A stretch of 40,674 bases of DNA, from NCBI GenBank assembly GCA_016903655.1, contig JADQBC010000014.1, forward strand, positions 1 to 40,674. Reading direction: 5' to 3'. Origin of the DNA: Gomphosphaeria aponina SAG 52.96 = DSM 107014. GTDB lineage: Bacteria > Cyanobacteriota > Cyanobacteriia > Cyanobacteriales > Gomphosphaeriaceae. Positions 7,801 to 14,242 of this stretch are shown one piece after another. The translations under genes and the position numbers were made by a program. Each line of letters begins with the position of its first letter. The first letter of the stretch is position 1. Under the pieces are notes generated by a model that had not been told where the DNA came from, searched no databases, and worked only from the letters and a program-made list of their open reading frames with translations.

Positions 7801-8985
7801 ATGAAAATATTAGATGTATTTTCTGGTGCGGGAGGATTTAGTTTAGGATTTAAACTAGCAGGGTGTGATCTTATTGGTGCTGTGGAACAGGACGAATGGG
7901 CAGGAGCAACTTTTGCTCATAATCATAAAGATGCAAAAGTAATTATTGGCAAGATTGAAAATTATGCCGATGATTATTTGAGAAATGTATTTAATAACAA
8001 TTATCCTAACATTATTCTAGGAAGTCCACCATGTCAAGGATTTTCAATTTGTACTAAAAATGCAGGGGATCCAAAAGACCCGCGCAATTCCCTGTTTCAA
8101 GAATTTTTAAGAATGGGAAAAATATTTTTCCCAGATTATTTAATCATGGAAAATGTGCCTAATCTCCTTAAAGCTAAGACAAGTTCAGGAGGAGCTGTTC
8201 TAGATATTATTATAACTGAACTCAAGCAATTAGGATATTGGGTATATAGTGAGATTTTAGAAGCAACTAACTATGGTGTACCTCAAATCAGAAAAAGGCT
8301 ATTTATTATTGCTTCTCGCTATGAACTCACAAACCCTTTTCCCCTAGGTACTCACTCTTTTTTAGATAATGGTCAATTATCCCTACTTAATAGTAGAAAA
8401 CCTTGTCCAACTTTATGGGAAGCAATTGCAGATTTACCCGAAATTGAAGCGAGAGAAGGTGCTGAAGAAATGGAGTATGATAAAGAAGCAACTAATGAAT
8501 ATCAAAAACAAATGCGTCTGGGGTCAGTCAAAGTTTATAATCATGTAGCCATGAAACATTCAAGGCGAACAGTAGAACGGTTTGCTACTATGTCTTGGGG
8601 TGATTCTTTAGTAAATGTTCCTGAACATTTACGACCATTTCAAAGGAATAGTAATGGAATAATATCAACTAAAGTTTATGAGCAAAACAGTAGAAAAATG
8701 CACCCAGATAAACCCTGTCATACTATCCCTGCATCCTTTTATGCTAATTTTGTTCATCCTTATAAAAATCGCAACTTTACTGCTAGAGAAGGAGCAAGAC
8801 TGCAATCTTTTCCTGATTGGTTTATTTTTCAAGGTAAACCCACTGTGGTTAGTCAAAAGTTACTAGCAAGGGAAGGAAGAACAAAGGAACAACATCTGTG
8901 TCAATATAATCAGATTGGTAATGCAGTACCTCCTTTAATGGCAAAGGCGATCGCCCAAAATTTACTCAAACAAACCACTAGATAA
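7801..8985 (+). CDS. DNA (cytosine-5) methyltransferase
   Basis: A 394-residue C5-cytosine DNA methyltransferase with the family motifs in normal order: I DVFSGAGGFSLGF (residues 5-17, AdoMet binding), IV GSPPCQGFS with catalytic Cys78, VI MENVP (Glu117), VIII QIRKRLF (162-168), and X QIGNAVPPLMAKAIA near the C-terminus. The target-recognition region lies between VIII and IX and does not reveal the site. No restriction endonuclease or Vsr-like gene is adjacent, so it is probably an orphan methyltransferase or a relic of a restriction-modification system. Methylation of HIP1 sites is a tempting but untested idea. Confidence 0.95.
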   Translation: MKILDVFSGAGGFSLGFKLAGCDLIGAVEQDEWAGATFAHNHKDAKVIIGKIENYADDYLRNVFNNNYPNIILGSPPCQGFSICTKNAGDPKDPRNSLFQEFLRMGKIFFPDYLIMENVPNLLKAKTSSGGAVLDIIITELKQLGYWVYSEILEATNYGVPQIRKRLFIIASRYELTNPFPLGTHSFLDNGQLSLLNSRKPCPTLWEAIADLPEIEAREGAEEMEYDKEATNEYQKQMRLGSVKVYNHVAMKHSRRTVERFATMSWGDSLVNVPEHLRPFQRNSNGIISTKVYEQNSRKMHPDKPCHTIPASFYANFVHPYKNRNFTAREGARLQSFPDWFIFQGKPTVVSQKLLAREGRTKEQHLCQYNQIGNAVPPLMAKAIAQNLLKQTTR

Positions 8986-9066
8986 ATCCACGTTCATGGT
9001 CACAATTTCAAGTAAAAGCTCTTTATATTATTTTTTATCTGAAAGAACAACTTTTATAGTAGTAAA

Positions 9067-9114
9067 AGGTAAATAAAGGACATTTTGACTACGATCAATG
9101 TCCTTTATTTACCT
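9067..9114. terminator. 18-bp perfect palindrome between convergent genes
   Basis: Arms at 9067-9084 and 9097-9114 are perfectly complementary over 18 bp (core GGTAAATAAAGGACATT) around a 12-base loop. It lies between the convergent methyltransferase and membrane-protein genes, which suits a bidirectional terminator. The stem is AT-rich and lacks a strong T-run, so a protein-binding or mobile-element role is also possible. Confidence 0.6.
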
Positions 9115-9149
9115 ATTCGGGGTTGCTGAATAACCGTTCTAATTCTTGA

Positions 9150-9172
9150 GGGTTAAGAACCCGTCTTAACCC
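9150..9172. terminator. Second hairpin between convergent genes
   Basis: GGGTTAAG (9150-9157) and CTTAACCC (9165-9172) form an 8-bp perfect stem with a 7-base loop, 12 bp past the stop of the minus-strand membrane protein gene. It is probably part of that gene's terminator. GGTTGCTGAAT at 9121-9131 resembles the end of the MITE at 19298, but only one end is present. Confidence 0.45.
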
Positions 9173-9184
9173 AAACACTCTCTG

Positions 9185-10048
9185 CTATTCATTCAAATCT
9201 TTAAAACCATGTTTTTTACACCATGCAATTGACGTTTTTTCAATTTCTATTAATAACTCTAGAAATTTCAATAATGGAAGACCTTCTCTGTTCAACAGAT
9301 TAGGATTCTTAATGAATTGCTCCTTAGAGAAGTTTTTATTTAGGTCATAGTTATATTCATTAACACTTAAATGATATTCATTATATTGTTTAATTGTGTC
9401 ATCATGACGAAAATACCATAATGAAGTGTCAAATATTTTTTTAATTGATTTTGCAATTTCTTTAGGGAGTAGTGGATTTACTCTATGATGTTTTAGTTTT
9501 TCAAGTACTTGTTCATGAAAAGTTATGCAAATATGTAATCTATCATTATTTGTTAATGTAAAATCATTGCTTTTTTCTTTTTTTTGTAAGAAACCTTTAA
9601 TAGTAACACTCAGATCCGTCATTTTTCCAAGTATATGGTTGTAACCTCCGTCTTTTAATGTAAGATAAAAGGAATCTTCTTGGGATGTTGTAAAAAGCTG
9701 AATTATCTCAATAACCAAATCTAGTTGCTTTTCTGATAGCTTATTTTTAATAAATGTACTATAAGCTAAATAACCTATATACATGGTTCCAACGGGAGTA
9801 AGAGTTCTAATAACTTCAAAAATATTTTTCCATGAATCCCATTCCACAAAAGATAACATATAGGCCAAAAAACTTATGATGATGATAGACAAAAAAATGC
9901 AAACGCAATAGAATTGTACTTTGAATTTAGTTAATAAATAATCAATTATTTTTTGCAAATATCCATTTTCTATATTCAAATAAACTGAAATTGCCATCAA
10001 GCCAAGTACAAGACCAACTATAACAAACTGCTGTATATTACTAAACAT
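9185..10048 (-). CDS. Membrane protein of unknown function
   Basis: A 287-residue protein. The N-terminal third has about three hydrophobic segments: residues 8-24 (FVIVGLVLGLMAISVYL), about 46-66 (FYCVCIFLSIIIISFLAYML) and about 82-98. A charged, helix-rich, probably cytoplasmic domain of about 180 residues follows. No catalytic motif is visible. Base composition is markedly AT-rich compared with the suf and ribosomal genes, which fits horizontal acquisition. It is convergent with the methyltransferase and shares a palindrome with it. I do not recognise the family; the layout resembles several membrane-anchored accessory proteins. Confidence 0.75.
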   Translation of the reverse strand: MFSNIQQFVIVGLVLGLMAISVYLNIENGYLQKIIDYLLTKFKVQFYCVCIFLSIIIISFLAYMLSFVEWDSWKNIFEVIRTLTPVGTMYIGYLAYSTFIKNKLSEKQLDLVIEIIQLFTTSQEDSFYLTLKDGGYNHILGKMTDLSVTIKGFLQKKEKSNDFTLTNNDRLHICITFHEQVLEKLKHHRVNPLLPKEIAKSIKKIFDTSLWYFRHDDTIKQYNEYHLSVNEYNYDLNKNFSKEQFIKNPNLLNREGLPLLKFLELLIEIEKTSIAWCKKHGFKDLNE

Positions 10049-10106
10049 AATTTATCAATGGTAAAAAACGAAAGCGGGAATAATGGAAGTTTTCCCTATT
10101 AACTAC

Positions 10107-10222
10107 ATTATAGCAATTTGGTCAGGATAATGAGGTATTGTTTCCCCCTTTACCTGGGAGAGGGGCTTTTTTGGAGGTGAGGGTAGGTTTTTTTGTGCCT
10201 CATACCAGATAAACTGCTATAA
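10107..10222. mobile_element. MITE-like element upstream of the Rpn-type gene
   Basis: About 116 bp with terminal inverted repeats. The outermost 9 bp match perfectly (ATTATAGCA and TGCTATAAT), and imperfect homology continues inward for nearly 30 bp (GGATAATGAGGTA against TGCCTCATACC, in opposite orientation). The interior includes CCCCTTTACCTGGGAGAGGGG followed by CTTTTTT, a terminator-like hairpin reading on the plus strand. It is non-coding, and only one copy is seen here. Confidence 0.5.
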
Positions 10223-10259
10223 TAAGGGAAGAAAGCGATCAGTTGTTAACTATTGTAAG

Positions 10260-11081
10260 ATGAGTTTTGATAATGTCTGTAAACACCTAGCGGAAAAATA
10301 TCCATCAAACTTTGTCAGATGGTTATTAAACATTGAACCTGTTAATGTAAGAATCCTAAAAACAGAACTCAATGTTGATCCCATTCACGCGGATTCCATT
10401 TTATTATTAAAAATGGGAGAACAAATTCTACACATAGAATTTCAAACCATACCCCAGTCTAAACCCCCTTTACCCTTAAGGACCCTAGACTATTACGTGC
10501 GTCTCAAGCGCAAATACCGCTGTTCTGTGATTCAGGTTATAATCTTTTTACAGGAAACAGAATCAGAACTGGTATTCACTGACAAATACGAAGATGAAAA
10601 TACAATTCATCATTATCGAGTTATTCGGTTATGGGAACAAGACCCTAACTTATTTATTAATCAACCAGGATTATATCCTTTTGCGCCCTTAACCAAGAGT
10701 AAAAACCCTGAGTTTTTACTGCAACAAATCGCTGACAAAATCAATCAGATAGAGGATAGGGAACAGCGTCAAATCTTAGGAAGTTGTACCAGTATTTTAG
10801 CTGGCTTAAGATTCGAGAAAACTTTAGTTAACTCATTATTTCAGGAGGAAATTATGAAAGGTTCTGTCATTTATCAAGATATCTTAGAAAAAGGGGAAAA
10901 AAAGGGAGAACTCAAATTAGTAATGATGCTCTTAGATCAGCGCTTTCCTCAATTACAGGAACGATTAACCAGTAAAATTAAAACCCTTTCTCTCTCAGAT
11001 TTAGAAGATTTAGCTGTTTCTTTACTAAAGTTTAAAGATGTCAATGATTTAGATGCTTGGCTAGGTTATCCTGAATTATAA
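10260..11081 (+). CDS. Rpn-type nuclease-like protein with DUF4351 domain
   Basis: A 273-residue protein of the Rpn/PD-(D/E)XK family, often annotated as a recombination-promoting nuclease or putative transposase. The N-terminal nuclease-like core shows DPIHADSILLL followed by ILHIEFQT, the expected acidic residue and ExQ pair, then LRTLDYYVRLKRKY. The C-terminal 55 residues (LVMMLLDQRFPQLQERL through LEDLAVSLLKFKDVNDLDAW) match the DUF4351 helical domain common in cyanobacterial members. Family proteins occur in many diverged copies and spread horizontally. Whether this copy cuts DNA is unknown. It follows a MITE-like repeat. Confidence 0.85.
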   Translation: MSFDNVCKHLAEKYPSNFVRWLLNIEPVNVRILKTELNVDPIHADSILLLKMGEQILHIEFQTIPQSKPPLPLRTLDYYVRLKRKYRCSVIQVIIFLQETESELVFTDKYEDENTIHHYRVIRLWEQDPNLFINQPGLYPFAPLTKSKNPEFLLQQIADKINQIEDREQRQILGSCTSILAGLRFEKTLVNSLFQEEIMKGSVIYQDILEKGEKKGELKLVMMLLDQRFPQLQERLTSKIKTLSLSDLEDLAVSLLKFKDVNDLDAWLGYPEL

Positions 11082-11116
11082 GATAACTTGTTCCAGCAAA
11101 AACTCGCCAAAATAAA

Positions 11117-11140
11117 CCGCCTGTACCCAAATACAGGCGG
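11117..11140 (-). terminator. Terminator between convergent genes, mainly for hspA
   Basis: CCGCCTGTA (11117-11125) and TACAGGCGG (11132-11140) form a perfect 9-bp GC-rich stem with a 6-base loop. Read on the minus strand, the stem is followed by TTTATTTT, as in an intrinsic terminator for hspA. The plus side has a weaker AT-rich tail, so it may serve both genes. Confidence 0.75.
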
Positions 11141-11154
11141 CAATTAATTATTGC

Positions 11155-11598
11155 TTAACCAAGGCTAACTTTAACAACCTTGTTTTTTTCTTCCTCAGCT
11201 TTAGGGAGAGTTAGGTTTAAAATACCGTCTTTATATTCAGCTTGAACATCGGTATTTTGCACCTGAACAGGTAGAGGAATTACTCTTTGGAATTTACCAT
11301 AACGGAACTCAGTGCGCACTGTACCATTTTCTTCACTTTTAGTTTCTTGTTTCCTTTCCCCAGTAATGGAAACGCTATCTTTACTCACTTCAATATTGAG
11401 ATCTTTTGCTTCCATTCCAGGAACTTCTAATTTTAGGTAAACAGCTTCTTCTGTTTGGTGAATTTCAGCAGCAGGAGTATGCACTAAAATGTCATTGTTT
11501 TCTCTCCAATTGGGAGCTAGAAAATCATCAAACAAGTGGTTCATGTGCCGTTGTAAGCGGTCAATTTCACTCAAGGGTTGATAACGCAGAATAGCCAT
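11155..11598 (-). CDS. hspA: Small heat-shock protein, Hsp20 family
   Basis: A 147-residue Hsp20/alpha-crystallin chaperone that holds unfolding proteins and associates with membranes under heat and oxidative stress. The N-terminus (MAILRYQPLSEIDRLQRHMN) is typical of cyanobacterial Hsp16/17. The alpha-crystallin domain covers about residues 40-138, with VYLKLEVPGMEAKDLNIEVS, VSITGERK, FQRVIPLPVQVQ and YKDGILNLTLPKAE. A GGAGG Shine-Dalgarno sequence lies close before the ATG. No CIRCE element is visible upstream. An operator-like palindrome lies at 11748-11760. Confidence 0.95.
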   Translation of the reverse strand: MAILRYQPLSEIDRLQRHMNHLFDDFLAPNWRENNDILVHTPAAEIHQTEEAVYLKLEVPGMEAKDLNIEVSKDSVSITGERKQETKSEENGTVRTEFRYGKFQRVIPLPVQVQNTDVQAEYKDGILNLTLPKAEEEKNKVVKVSLG

Positions 11599-11710
11599 AT
11601 CATTGCCTCCATGTTTTCTTTAAAGGGTTTGTTTAGTTCCTTTGTTTTTATAATATCTAGCTAGCAAAAACTCAGGGATGGGGAAAAGTGAACCACATCA
11701 GGGCTAATTA

Positions 11711-11762
11711 CCGAACTGTTATCATAAAAAAGAAAGTGCGGTTAACTGAACTATTAGTTCGG
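11711..11762. promoter_or_regulatory. Operator-like repeats between hspA and a small ORF
   Basis: A 13-bp palindrome, GAACTA-T-TAGTTC, is at 11748-11760 and extends as AGTTCGG to 11762. A further half site in inverted orientation, CCGAACT, lies at 11711-11717. The cluster is about 113-150 bp upstream of hspA on one side and 72 bp upstream of the 27-residue ORF on the other. The binding protein is unknown. Confidence 0.45.
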
Positions 11763-11833
11763 AATACCCTAATTTATGTCTTTAATTTCCAGGTTAAAAT
11801 AAAGTCATTATGAGTTTATTGTGGAGGTAGAGG

Positions 11834-11917
11834 ATGCACAGGACAGACTGGGAAGTGATAGTTGTGTCATTTTGGGCTAGTTTGTTTGCTGGGTTCTTAT
11901 GCTTGGTGGCTATTTAG
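11834..11917 (+). CDS. Candidate 27-residue single-pass membrane peptide
   Basis: A short ORF reading MHRTDWEVIVVSFWASLFAG followed by FLCLVAI and TAG. A GGAGG Shine-Dalgarno sequence is 6 bases before the ATG, with a -10-like TAAAAT at 11795-11800. About 20 residues are hydrophobic, so the peptide would span a membrane once with a short charged N-terminus. The size recalls small photosystem, cytochrome b6f or oxidase subunits, but it matches none I can recall (PetN, PetL, PsbT and PsaM all differ). It lies alone between hspA and the DUF4336 gene, with a T-run straight after the stop. The function is unknown. Confidence 0.5.
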   Translation: MHRTDWEVIVVSFWASLFAGFLCLVAI

Positions 11918-11989
11918 TTTTTTTTTCTCCCAACACTAGAATTTAGCTAACAACTAGATTAAAATAAGAATTTCTGGAGATAAGAGGGG

Positions 11990-13219
11990 GTGTGGTTGGG
12001 AACACAAAAGCAAACACAACAGGTTAATGGGGCAAAAAATCTGTCATGGCCTTTTTGGCCTGTTGTACCCCTATATCCCTATGGCAAGCGGCAAACCCTC
12101 CGTAGAGAAGTGATGAAAGATAGGGTATGGACTTTTGATCAGCAACAAGGCATATTTTATGTAGTAGTGCCAATTAGAATGACGGTGGTCAAAATAGATA
12201 GAGGAGGGCTACTAGTCTATGCCCCTGTTGCGCCTACTTCAGAGTGTGTGAGACTGGTTGAGGAGTTGGTGGAACAACATGGAGCAGTAAAGTATATTAT
12301 TTTGCCTACTATTTCTGGAGTGGAACATAAAGTATTTGTGGGGCCATTCGCCAGACGTTTTCCTAATGCCCAAGTATTTGTGGCACCTTCTCAATGGAGT
12401 TTTCCCCTGGATCTTCCCCTTAGTTGGCTAGGTTTTCCCAGAGGACGGACTTATATATTACCAGAAGATAGTAGCAAAGCACCTTTTGCCGATCAGTTTG
12501 ACTACGCCATCAATGGACCCATCGACTTGGGACCTGGCAAGTTCGCCGAAGTTGCCTTGTTTGATAGGCGATCGCACAGTCTCCTAGTGACAGACACGGT
12601 GGTTTCTGTGCCAGAAACTGCCCCAGCCATAGTGCAACAAAACCCCTATCCCCTACTTTTTCATGCCAAAGAAGAAGCTGGCGAAGTAATTTGTGATACG
12701 GAAGCAAACCGACGTAAAGGGTGGCAGCGCATCTGTTTATTTGCTCTTTACCTTCGTCCTACTGCCCTGGAAACCATTACTACTTTAGAGATGATCCAGG
12801 AGTCGCTAAAAGCCCCAGATCGCTCAAAAAAGGCTTACTTTGGCTTATTTCCTTTTAAATGGAACCAAGACTGGGAGCAATCTTTTGAGCAGTTGCGCCA
12901 TGGTGGGCGACTCTTGGTAGCCCCCATTCTCCAAAACCTAATTTTTAATCGATCGCCCAAAGAAACCCTCAACTGGGCTGATCGGGTAGCTTCCTGGGAT
13001 TTTGAGTGGATCATTCCCAGTCATTTTGACTCCCCCATTCAAGCAACTCCTCAGCAGTTTCGTCAAGCTTTTGCGCCCTTAGAAGGAAATAACCATTGCC
13101 CAAGGGGCAAGGCCTGCGGCCATCAGACAGTGCCAGAAAAAGATGTACAATTTTTAAGAGAATTAGATCAATTTCTCACTCGCAGAAATATCATCCCACC
13201 ACCTCAACCAAAAGTATAA
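11990..13219 (+). CDS. DUF4336 domain protein
   Basis: A 409-residue protein of the DUF4336 family, found in cyanobacteria and plants and distantly like metallo-beta-lactamase folds. Recognisable segments are WPFWPVVPLYPYGKRQTLRR at the N-terminus, then VWTFDQQQGIFYVVVPIRMT, LPTISGVEHKVFVGPFARRF and VAPSQWSFP. The usual metal-binding histidine cluster of that superfamily is not complete, so enzymatic activity is uncertain. The start is GTG at 11990, chosen because the WPFWP region is conserved and a GGAG lies about 10 bases upstream; an internal ATG at 12112 would lose it. The gene ends 3 bp from a convergent small gene. Confidence 0.85.
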   Translation: MWLGTQKQTQQVNGAKNLSWPFWPVVPLYPYGKRQTLRREVMKDRVWTFDQQQGIFYVVVPIRMTVVKIDRGGLLVYAPVAPTSECVRLVEELVEQHGAVKYIILPTISGVEHKVFVGPFARRFPNAQVFVAPSQWSFPLDLPLSWLGFPRGRTYILPEDSSKAPFADQFDYAINGPIDLGPGKFAEVALFDRRSHSLLVTDTVVSVPETAPAIVQQNPYPLLFHAKEEAGEVICDTEANRRKGWQRICLFALYLRPTALETITTLEMIQESLKAPDRSKKAYFGLFPFKWNQDWEQSFEQLRHGGRLLVAPILQNLIFNRSPKETLNWADRVASWDFEWIIPSHFDSPIQATPQQFRQAFAPLEGNNHCPRGKACGHQTVPEKDVQFLRELDQFLTRRNIIPPPQPKV

Positions 13220-13222
13220 AAA

Positions 13223-13513
13223 TTATTTTTGAAAATAACTACAGATAAATTCTCCTGCACCTTCAGGCGCAAAAGGAACAATGGTTTGATCGGATTTAAT
13301 TCTCACTTTTTCCCGACAATTATATATTTCTATTGGTCGAGTTACACCATTAATCCTAACACTAGCTCGATACTCCCAATAATACTTAGCACTGCGTTTA
13401 ATACTGAGAATACAAATTAAATTATCATTGTATTGACGGCAAAGAGAAGCCTGAACTGGAGAGACAAAAGCCAAAGATATGATTATTAATAATAGAAAAG
13501 TAAGATATTTCAC
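13223..13513 (-). CDS. Small secreted protein with four cysteines
   Basis: A 96-residue protein with a clear Sec signal peptide: MKYLTFLLLIIISLAFVSPV followed by QAS, with probable cleavage after Ala22. The mature part of about 74 residues has cysteines at 25, 34, 66 and 91, consistent with two disulfides in the periplasm. It is rich in beta-forming stretches (YWEYRASVRING). I do not recognise the family. It is convergent with the DUF4336 gene, leaving almost no space for a terminator. Confidence 0.7.
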   Translation of the reverse strand: MKYLTFLLLIIISLAFVSPVQASLCRQYNDNLICILSIKRSAKYYWEYRASVRINGVTRPIEIYNCREKVRIKSDQTIVPFAPEGAGEFICSYFQK

Positions 13514-13563
13514 AGTGATTTTTTCTGCTAATATTGATAAATGTTTGAGAATAAGCCCTGACT

Positions 13564-13944
13564 ATGCTAAATGAATTGCTTCCCTTTAAAATAAACCTTG
13601 ATCAAGCAATGATTGCTGGTAGCTGTCTTTGGGCATTAGCCCTCTATATTGGATTTACAGCAGTGAGATTTTGGATTACAGAAAAACTAGATTGGTGGTT
13701 CAACTTTGCCGATCGCTCCCTCTACACCTCCACTGAAGAATTTGAAAAAAGCCGTCCAGTGCGAGAAGCTCAAAACGCCTTTTATGCTTCACTCTTCAGT
13801 ATAGTCCCTTTTTTAGCAGTAGGAGGAATTTGCAACTGGGGCGTTGAACTGGGTTTAGGTAAAAGTTGGGCAATAAGTATGGGCATATTAGCTTGTATTG
13901 CTTGCGGAGTTTATGATCTGGGCCGCCGAGATACTCGTGCTTAA
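13564..13944 (+). CDS. Small membrane protein of unknown function
   Basis: A 126-residue protein with about three hydrophobic segments: residues 15-35 (MIAGSCLWALALYIGFTAVR), about 75-90 (YASLFSIVPFLAVGGIC) and about 100-115 (WAISMGILACIACGVY). A soluble stretch of about 35 residues, rich in Trp and charged residues, separates the first two. Such proteins are common in cyanobacteria without known function. It starts 50 bp from the divergent secreted protein gene, so the two share a promoter region. The tail GRRDTRA runs into heptamer repeats. Confidence 0.7.
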   Translation: MLNELLPFKINLDQAMIAGSCLWALALYIGFTAVRFWITEKLDWWFNFADRSLYTSTEEFEKSRPVREAQNAFYASLFSIVPFLAVGGICNWGVELGLGKSWAISMGILACIACGVYDLGRRDTRA

Positions 13945-13945
13945 A

Positions 13946-14067
13946 TGGTTGATAGTTGATAGTTGATGGTTGATGGTTGGAGGTATAGTAGTTGCGCAAA
14001 GCGCGCCCTCTCGTTAATGAACATGGTTGATGGTTGATGGTTGATAGTTGATGGTTGATGGTTGATC
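13946..14067. repeat. Heptamer arrays of GGTTGAT type
   Basis: Tandem 7-bp units GTTGATG/GTTGATA occupy 13946-13980 and 14023-14067. They flank about 40 bp of unique sequence that contains GTTGCGCAAAGCGCGCC. This is the short tandemly repeated type common in filamentous cyanobacteria. Confidence 0.9.
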
Positions 14068-14081
14068 ACCAACACTCAGAT

Positions 14082-14153
14082 GCTCCCCACTCCCTTCTCC
14101 CCACTCCCCACTCCCTTCTCCCCACTCCCCACTCCCCACTCCCCACTCCGCAA
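14082..14153. repeat. Heptamer array of CACTCCC type
   Basis: About ten tandem 7-bp units, mostly CACTCCC with some CTTCTCC variants, directly follow the GGTTGAT array and precede the SNF2 gene. Together the arrays fill nearly all of 13945-14242, with one HIP1 octamer near 14194. Confidence 0.9.
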
Positions 14154-14242
14154 CTCCGCTTCTCCCTAGTCTTCTATCAGCCTCGAAAGAAAGCGATCGC
14201 TTTGTCTTGAAATTTTTTTTATTTAAATATTAGGGGTCAGAT

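Noticed and set aside
7801-10048. Complete restriction-modification system
   Set aside because: The neighbour of the methyltransferase is a membrane protein without any PD-(D/E)XK, HNH or GIY-YIG motif, and the other side holds only remnants.
10260-11081. Complete insertion sequence encoded by the Rpn-type gene
   Set aside because: The gene family is sometimes named putative transposase, but there are no DDE residues, and the inverted repeats at 10107-10222 lie on one side only and do not enclose the gene.
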